A stretch of DNA of 64,000 nucleotides from positions 1 to 64,000 of the forward strand of contig CAIOGO010000010.1 of NCBI GenBank assembly GCA_903857865.1, written 5' to 3'. The stretch comes from an uncultured bacterium. Its GTDB lineage: Bacteria; Bipolaricaulota; Bipolaricaulia; UBA7950; UBA9294. Below the pieces are notes generated by a model, which was given only the letters and a program-made list of their open reading frames with translations, was not told the origin of the DNA and did not search any database. Shown here in pieces: positions 59,618 through 64,000 of the stretch. Position 1 is the stretch's first letter. Each line of letters starts with the position of its first letter. The translations under genes and the position numbers were made by a program.

Positions 59618-61123
59618 ATGAGGATCATTGTTCTGAACTCGCCATACAAAGAGGAGCACGGACGGTTTTCTCGTGCGTCGAGAAGCCCCGCTATCGCCAA
59701 AGGTGGCACGTTCTACTACCCGATATGGCTGGCCTACGCAACGGGGGTGCTGGAACAGGCCGGCCACGAGGTCAGGTTGGTTGACGCGCCTGCGAGAAGG
59801 CTCTCGGTCGCCCGCGTACTGGAGCTGGTAAGAGACTGGAGGCCGCAATTGGCCGTCGTGGATGTTACGACTCCCAGTGTATACCACGATGTCGAAGTGG
59901 CCGCTGCGCTGAAAGCTGCGGTGGATGGGCTCTTCATCCTTCTGGTTGGCGCGCACGTTTCAGCATTGCCTGAGGAGACACTGGAGCTGAGTCCGTGCAT
60001 CGACGCCTGCGCTATCCGCGAGTACGACTACACTGTACGCGACGTTGCCGCCGCGCTGGAGCGGGGCCATGACGTCGGATCGGTGGCCGGGCTGTGCTAC
60101 CGCGGTCCGCGCGGGGAGGTTGTCCGTACCCCTGCTCGACAGCTCATCGACAATCTCGACGAGCTGCCCTTCGTCACTCGTGTCTACGAGCGGCATCTCC
60201 ACATCGAGGACTACTTCTACTCGAATGCTCGACATCCTGTCGTCACGATCCTCAGCGGCCGCGGATGCCCCAACCGGTGCGTCTACTGCGTTCTTCCCCA
60301 GGTCATGAACGGGCGGGCCTACCGGCGCCGCAGCGTTGAGAACGTCGTCGACGAGCTCGAATACATCGCCAAGAGCCTGCCCAAGGTGAAGGACGTCTTC
60401 TTCGAGGACGACACCTTGACTGCAAATCCGCTCTGGACACGCGCCCTGTGTGATGAGATCGTTCGCCGTCGGCTCCGGCTCAGATGGACCTGCAACACTC
60501 GAGCGGACGTGGACCTTGAGACTCTCCAGCGGATGAGGTCAGCCGGCTGTCGCCTTGTCTGCGTGGGCTACGAGAGCGGAGACCAGCGCGTTTTGGATGC
60601 GATGAAGAAGAACCTCACCCTCGAGCAGGTGCATCGGTTCGCCAAGCACGCAAAGACCGCACGTATTCTTGTCCACGGCTGCTTCCTCGTCGGCGGGCCC
60701 GGCGAGACCCCGGGGTCACTTCAGGCCACGCTCCGGCTGGCGAAGGAGTTGCGTCCCGATACCGCGCAGTTCTATCCCATCATGGTCTACCCCGGCACAG
60801 AGGCTTACGCTTGGGCAGAGGGGAACGGGTACCTCACGACGACGAACTTCGGAGAGTGGCTGACGGAGGATGGCCTGCACAACACGATTGTCAGCCGCCC
60901 TGGGCTTTCCAACGAGGACCTGGTGGCGTTCTGCGACGAGGCTCGGCGCCAATTCTACCTGCGCCCGCGCTACATGCTGGCCAAGGCCTGGGAGATCCTG
61001 ACCCATCCACGCGAGGGAAGACGCTTCGTGAAGTCGTTCCGCACGTTTGCCAAGTATCTCTTCCGCAGAGCGCGGCACGGGTCCTCGTGCAACCAGCGAT
61101 CCGCCGGTGGTGAGACTAAGTGA
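59618..61123 (+). CDS. B12-binding radical SAM protein
   Basis: 501 aa. An N-terminal cobalamin-binding Rossmann domain (about 1-140, ILLVGAHVSALPEETLELSP; no DxHxxG motif, so B12 binding is base-off-like or lost) precedes a radical SAM barrel with the cluster motif RGCPNRCVYCVLPQ (CxxxCxxC). FFEDDTLTANPLWTRALCDE and VGYESGDQRVLDAMKKN are typical barrel segments. Such enzymes perform methyl transfers or ring changes on sugars and lipids. In this locus it may modify a nonulosonic acid or lipid carrier. The substrate is unknown. It overlaps the GT2 gene by GTGA. Confidence 0.82.
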   Translation: MRIIVLNSPYKEEHGRFSRASRSPAIAKGGTFYYPIWLAYATGVLEQAGHEVRLVDAPARRLSVARVLELVRDWRPQLAVVDVTTPSVYHDVEVAAALKAAVDGLFILLVGAHVSALPEETLELSPCIDACAIREYDYTVRDVAAALERGHDVGSVAGLCYRGPRGEVVRTPARQLIDNLDELPFVTRVYERHLHIEDYFYSNARHPVVTILSGRGCPNRCVYCVLPQVMNGRAYRRRSVENVVDELEYIAKSLPKVKDVFFEDDTLTANPLWTRALCDEIVRRRLRLRWTCNTRADVDLETLQRMRSAGCRLVCVGYESGDQRVLDAMKKNLTLEQVHRFAKHAKTARILVHGCFLVGGPGETPGSLQATLRLAKELRPDTAQFYPIMVYPGTEAYAWAEGNGYLTTTNFGEWLTEDGLHNTIVSRPGLSNEDLVAFCDEARRQFYLRPRYMLAKAWEILTHPREGRRFVKSFRTFAKYLFRRARHGSSCNQRSAGGETK

Positions 61124-62265
61124 TCGCCCTCTTCTGGGTCTGCGTCGGGCTGATTCTCTATACGTACTTCTTCTATCCGGTTCTCATCGTGGTCTGGGCC
61201 CTTCTCTTCCCCCGACCATCTCGCGTCGACGAGTCGGCTCTCCCCCACGTGTCGATGCTCGTCGCCGCGTACAACGAAGAAGACGTGATCGAGCGGAAGC
61301 TCCAGAACTGCCGCGAGCTTGACTATCCCGCGGACCGCATCGAGTTTCTGTTCGGCTCAGATGCCTCCTCGGACCGGACGCCCGAGATCCTGAACGCAGG
61401 AAGCTCCCCTCAGGTTAGGCCCTTCTTGTTCCAGGAGCGCGCCGGCAAGGCGAGCGTTCTGAACAAGATCGAACCTCAGGCGACGGGCGTCATCCTTGTG
61501 CTCTCCGATGCGAATACGATGTATCGGTCAGATGCGGTGCGGAAGCTTGTCCGCCACTTCGCCGATTCAAAGGTGGGGGGCGTCTGCGGACGATTGGAGT
61601 TGGCCGATCCCAGCGGGAGTGCGGGCGGGCAGGGAGGCGGCCTGTATTGGCGCTACGAGAACATGCTCAAGGCGTCTGAAGGGGCAGTCAGCACTGTTAT
61701 CGGGGCGAACGGGGGCATCTACGCCATTCGGAAGGAGCTCTTCCGCCCGGTGCCCACAGACCGCGTCCTCATGGATGACTTCATCATCCCTCTGCGCGCA
61801 GTCGAAGAGGGGTACCGGGTGGTGTACGAGCCCGAGGCTGTGGGCACGGAGAACATGTCCCCGAACATGCACGGGGAGTTCAGGCGTGAGGTCCGCATCG
61901 CCGCAGCGAACTTCAATGCCTTCCCCTACATCCTTGGTCTACTGAACCCCTTCTCTGGCTTTGCCTCGCTCGCGTTGTGGTCTCACAAAGTGCTGCGTTG
62001 GATCGTGCCCTTCCTCGCACTTGCGGCCCTCTCCTCGAATCTCCTCATCGTGAGACGCGCGTGGGTCTATGCCGCGCTATTGGCCGTGCAGGCGTTGGTC
62101 TACCTTGGCGCTCTGCTCGGCTGCGCGGAGGATCGTCTCTCTTCTCGCCGCAACGTGTTTGCCCCCTTCTACTACCTTGTTGCGATGAACCTCGCCCTTC
62201 TCCTGGGCTTCTTCCGCAGCCTCACTCGAACGCAGAGGGCTGCGTGGGAACGTGTCCCGCACTAG
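61120..62265 (+). CDS. Family 2 glycosyltransferase, membrane-anchored
   Basis: 381 aa. One N-terminal TM (ALFWVCVGLILYTYFFYPVL) and several C-terminal helices (from about residue 285) flank a GT-A domain: VSMLVAAYNEEDVIERKLQN, FLFGSDASSDRTPEILNAG, VILVLSDANTMYRSDAVRKL (DxD equivalent SDAN) and IGANGGIYAIRKELF, then VLMDDFIIPLRAVEEGYRVV. It resembles processive and polyprenyl-linked GT2 enzymes. It would add a sugar to a lipid-linked intermediate. The start is a GTG overlapping the previous stop. Confidence 0.88.
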   Translation: MIALFWVCVGLILYTYFFYPVLIVVWALLFPRPSRVDESALPHVSMLVAAYNEEDVIERKLQNCRELDYPADRIEFLFGSDASSDRTPEILNAGSSPQVRPFLFQERAGKASVLNKIEPQATGVILVLSDANTMYRSDAVRKLVRHFADSKVGGVCGRLELADPSGSAGGQGGGLYWRYENMLKASEGAVSTVIGANGGIYAIRKELFRPVPTDRVLMDDFIIPLRAVEEGYRVVYEPEAVGTENMSPNMHGEFRREVRIAAANFNAFPYILGLLNPFSGFASLALWSHKVLRWIVPFLALAALSSNLLIVRRAWVYAALLAVQALVYLGALLGCAEDRLSSRRNVFAPFYYLVAMNLALLLGFFRSLTRTQRAAWERVPH

Positions 62266-62288
62266 ATGTGCCGAGATGAGCTCCTCAC

Positions 62289-62314
62289 GCCGCGCTCGCG
62301 GGCACCCGCGCGGC
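62289..62314. terminator. GC-rich hairpin between convergent genes
   Basis: GCCGCGC (62289-62295) can pair with GCGCGGC (62308-62314), with an alternative inner stem CGCGGG/CCCGCG. It lies between the glycosyltransferase end and the convergent ligase end. There is no T-run, so a Rho-assisted or bidirectional role is guessed. Confidence 0.4.
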
Positions 62315-62334
62315 CTTCCGGCAGAGAGCGGCCG

Positions 62335-63687
62335 TCAGTCGTTGGTCCCCTGCTCTCGCGGTGAGTTCGGATTCGCCACCAGGATGACGCCGCAGAGGAA
62401 GTAGAAGTAGAACTGCAGCGGGAACTTCGTCAGGTAGGACGTGATGTGGAAGGAGATGGCGCTCGCCACAAGAACGAACGTCGCGCTCCCCAGCATGATC
62501 CATGCCATCTCATCGTTCTCCTGCTTCCGGAAGGCTCGATACTTGCGGAAGCCAACCCCCGCAATGGCAAGGAAGAGAAGAATGAACAACAGGACGACAA
62601 GAAGCCCGTCGTTCCGCGCCAGCGTCCACCAGAAGCTGTCGTAGTCCTTGCGGACGGTCAGGCTGTAGTCGCCGAAGAGAAGGTCGGGGACGCTCGCCTG
62701 CTTCATGTAGGCGAGCACGTCCTGCGTTGCGGCAAGACGTCCGCTAACCGTGGTGGATCCTGCTGCGGCAGCAATCGAAGGCTGCGCTGCCGAGGCAATG
62801 GCAAGCTCCGTCTTCTCGTATGCCGGCTGGAGCAGGCCCCCCGCAGCCATGGATGCGGCCGTCAGCCCCATGATCAGCAGAACCCACCCCAGCCTCTCAA
62901 GCTTTCTACTTGCGACAGCCAGAACGGCCAAACCCGCGCCCAGGGTGACGAAAGCACCGAGCGAATACGTGAGGAGCGTGGCGGCAAGACAGCTAGCGAT
63001 TCCCACGTACCAGAGAGCTCTTCCGCGCCGCTGAGACAGAAGAAGCTTGCTGGTCATCAGCAGGAGGATCATCGCCAGGAAGAAGCCAAGGTGGTTTGGG
63101 TGTTCGAGTGTGCCAATCACCCTTCCACCCAGAGTGTATGCGGGGAGGAGGGCTCGGTTGAGCCACCCACAGACACTCTCTGCCACGCCCAAAGCAAGGA
63201 GCAGACTGACATAGCCTCGTACGTCGCCCTCCTCTCTGATCCAGAGAGGAAGGAGAAAGGCGACCGACGCGTACAGGGCAAGGTTCTTCCAGTCCTCGAG
63301 GAGCAAGAGGGTCGGTTCCTGGTGTGTTAGGTGGGAGAAGGAGACCGCCAGAAAGAAGAGGAAGCAGGCAGCGAGCAGCATCGCCGTCCTGTTGTTGCCG
63401 CGGGAGACGTACACAGGCCCTGGAGTCGCTCGTGCCCCAGCGTAGAGCGCCCGCACGACCATGAGGAAGCAGATCCCGATCCAGAGGATGTCCTTGAGAA
63501 GAAAGATCCAGGTTGGGGCCGAGACTCGCGTATGCATGTCAGGCCGCGAGTAGGCCAGAGCGTAGAGGTAGTTCACGATCGTGAACACCATGTACAAGGA
63601 GAGGAGGGTGATGCCGATGCGCTTACGTCTCCCGAGTTCGATGCCCTGCGAACTGCCCAGGACAGTCACCCCCGCTGCTTTAGCCAT
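62335..63687 (-). CDS. O-antigen polymerase/ligase-like membrane protein (Wzy/WaaL-like)
   Basis: 450 aa with about 11 hydrophobic helices, for example GITLLSLYMVFTIVNYLYAL, FLLPLWIREEGDVRGYVSLL and AMILLLMTSKLLLSQ. The segment RVIGTLEHPNHLGFFLAMIL resembles the conserved part of the WaaL/Wzy-C family (Glu/His-Pro-Asn before a helix), and a large loop with Ser/Ala-rich sequence lies at about 295-330. It would polymerise or ligate the exported repeat unit. It is encoded opposite to the rest of the cluster. The start is an ATG opening MAKAAGVTVLGSSQGIELGR. Confidence 0.82.
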   Translation of the reverse strand: MAKAAGVTVLGSSQGIELGRRKRIGITLLSLYMVFTIVNYLYALAYSRPDMHTRVSAPTWIFLLKDILWIGICFLMVVRALYAGARATPGPVYVSRGNNRTAMLLAACFLFFLAVSFSHLTHQEPTLLLLEDWKNLALYASVAFLLPLWIREEGDVRGYVSLLLALGVAESVCGWLNRALLPAYTLGGRVIGTLEHPNHLGFFLAMILLLMTSKLLLSQRRGRALWYVGIASCLAATLLTYSLGAFVTLGAGLAVLAVASRKLERLGWVLLIMGLTAASMAAGGLLQPAYEKTELAIASAAQPSIAAAAGSTTVSGRLAATQDVLAYMKQASVPDLLFGDYSLTVRKDYDSFWWTLARNDGLLVVLLFILLFLAIAGVGFRKYRAFRKQENDEMAWIMLGSATFVLVASAISFHITSYLTKFPLQFYFYFLCGVILVANPNSPREQGTND

Positions 63688-64000
63688 CCGGAGCCGCCCC
63701 GCCGCGCCTCATTGCATTCAGGGAGACGACGGCAGAGCATCCGCCGTCGGCGGCCCCGACCGGCAGGACGACCCTCGCAGCGAAGATGTCTGCCACAAGC
63801 AGGATGCTGGCACATGAGCCCGTCCTGCTCAGCTCAGGAGCGAGCTGCTTCACGTCCTGTCCGTTTCGGTTTCTGGCATGCATGAGATCAAGCTACGGAT
63901 GCTCCTCTTCCATCGTCTGACATCCGAGAACGAAGCCACGCGGTCGACATGTCCGAGCGCGTCTCTCCTCCTACCCTTCGGATTCCTCACCGAACGCTGA
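63688..64000. other. Right-edge stretch without a confident gene
   Basis: A minus-strand open frame of 67 codons (63680-63883) overlaps the ligase start by eight bases but matches no family and lacks a ribosome site. It might be the C-terminal remnant of a gene. The rest up to the edge shows no recognisable feature. Confidence 0.35.

Noticed and set aside
63680-63883. A minus-strand 67-codon open frame overlapping the Wzy/WaaL-like start.
   Set aside because: No recognisable domain, no ribosome site and composition like background; listed only as an unresolved edge.

Overview
The window is 64 kb of high-GC bacterial chromosome, densely coded, with many start/stop overlaps of the ATGA or GTGA type. 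No rRNA, tRNA, CRISPR array, transposase or integrase was recognised, so no marker fixes the taxon. The oxygen-labile Fe-S serine dehydratase type and the plant/trypanosome-type phosphofructokinase hint at an anaerobe from a deep-branching high-GC lineage, but this is only a guess.

1-27 kb is core and housekeeping-like. It holds a three-gene ABC importer operon (nitrate/sulfonate/taurine family), a two-gene heterodimeric ABC exporter, a group-II-type phosphofructokinase overlapping a Nudix hydrolase, a DMT transporter, an MgtC-like protein, an AdiA-type basic amino acid decarboxylase, a MazG-like pyrophosphohydrolase coupled to a CDF exporter with Mn-type motifs, several GNAT acetyltransferases, a PIG-L deacetylase, a DUF885 peptidase-like protein and L-serine dehydratase. 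It ends in a tandem array of four Cys-rich DUF3795 paralogues, with a fifth copy 3 kb upstream.

27.3-33.9 kb is a toxin-antitoxin island. It has three HicAB-type loci (one toxin truncated), an MntA antitoxin with a HepT remnant, DUF2281/MazF, RelE/RHH, a VapC without an adjacent antitoxin plus a vapC relic, and an AAA ATPase/DUF4143 gene whose start lies in palindromic operator-like repeats. A two-hairpin repeat family is scattered between these genes and was not seen elsewhere in the window.

33.9-64 kb is a surface-polysaccharide and nonulosonic-acid locus. Wzz, a decayed phosphomannomutase, GDP-mannose pyrophosphorylase, a decayed sugar epimerase, UDP-glucose dehydrogenase and a UDP-xylose-synthase-like enzyme supply nucleotide sugars. 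An MBOAT/SGNH pair probably O-acylates the polymer. Two secreted proteins (a papain-like protease and a tail-fibre-like protein) share a C-terminal domain. A long operon then encodes pseudaminic acid synthesis (pseB, C, F, G, I) interleaved with two acetyltransferases and a PIG-L deacetylase, followed by a Wzx flippase. A second branch follows: a CMP-sugar synthetase fused to a HAD phosphatase, and a NeuB-type synthase without its usual C-terminal domain. Next come a KpsC/S-like transferase, a B12-binding radical SAM enzyme, a GT2 glycosyltransferase and a convergent Wzy/WaaL-like polymerase or ligase. Together these suggest a Wzx/Wzy-type surface glycan carrying modified pseudaminic acid and perhaps a second nonulosonic acid.
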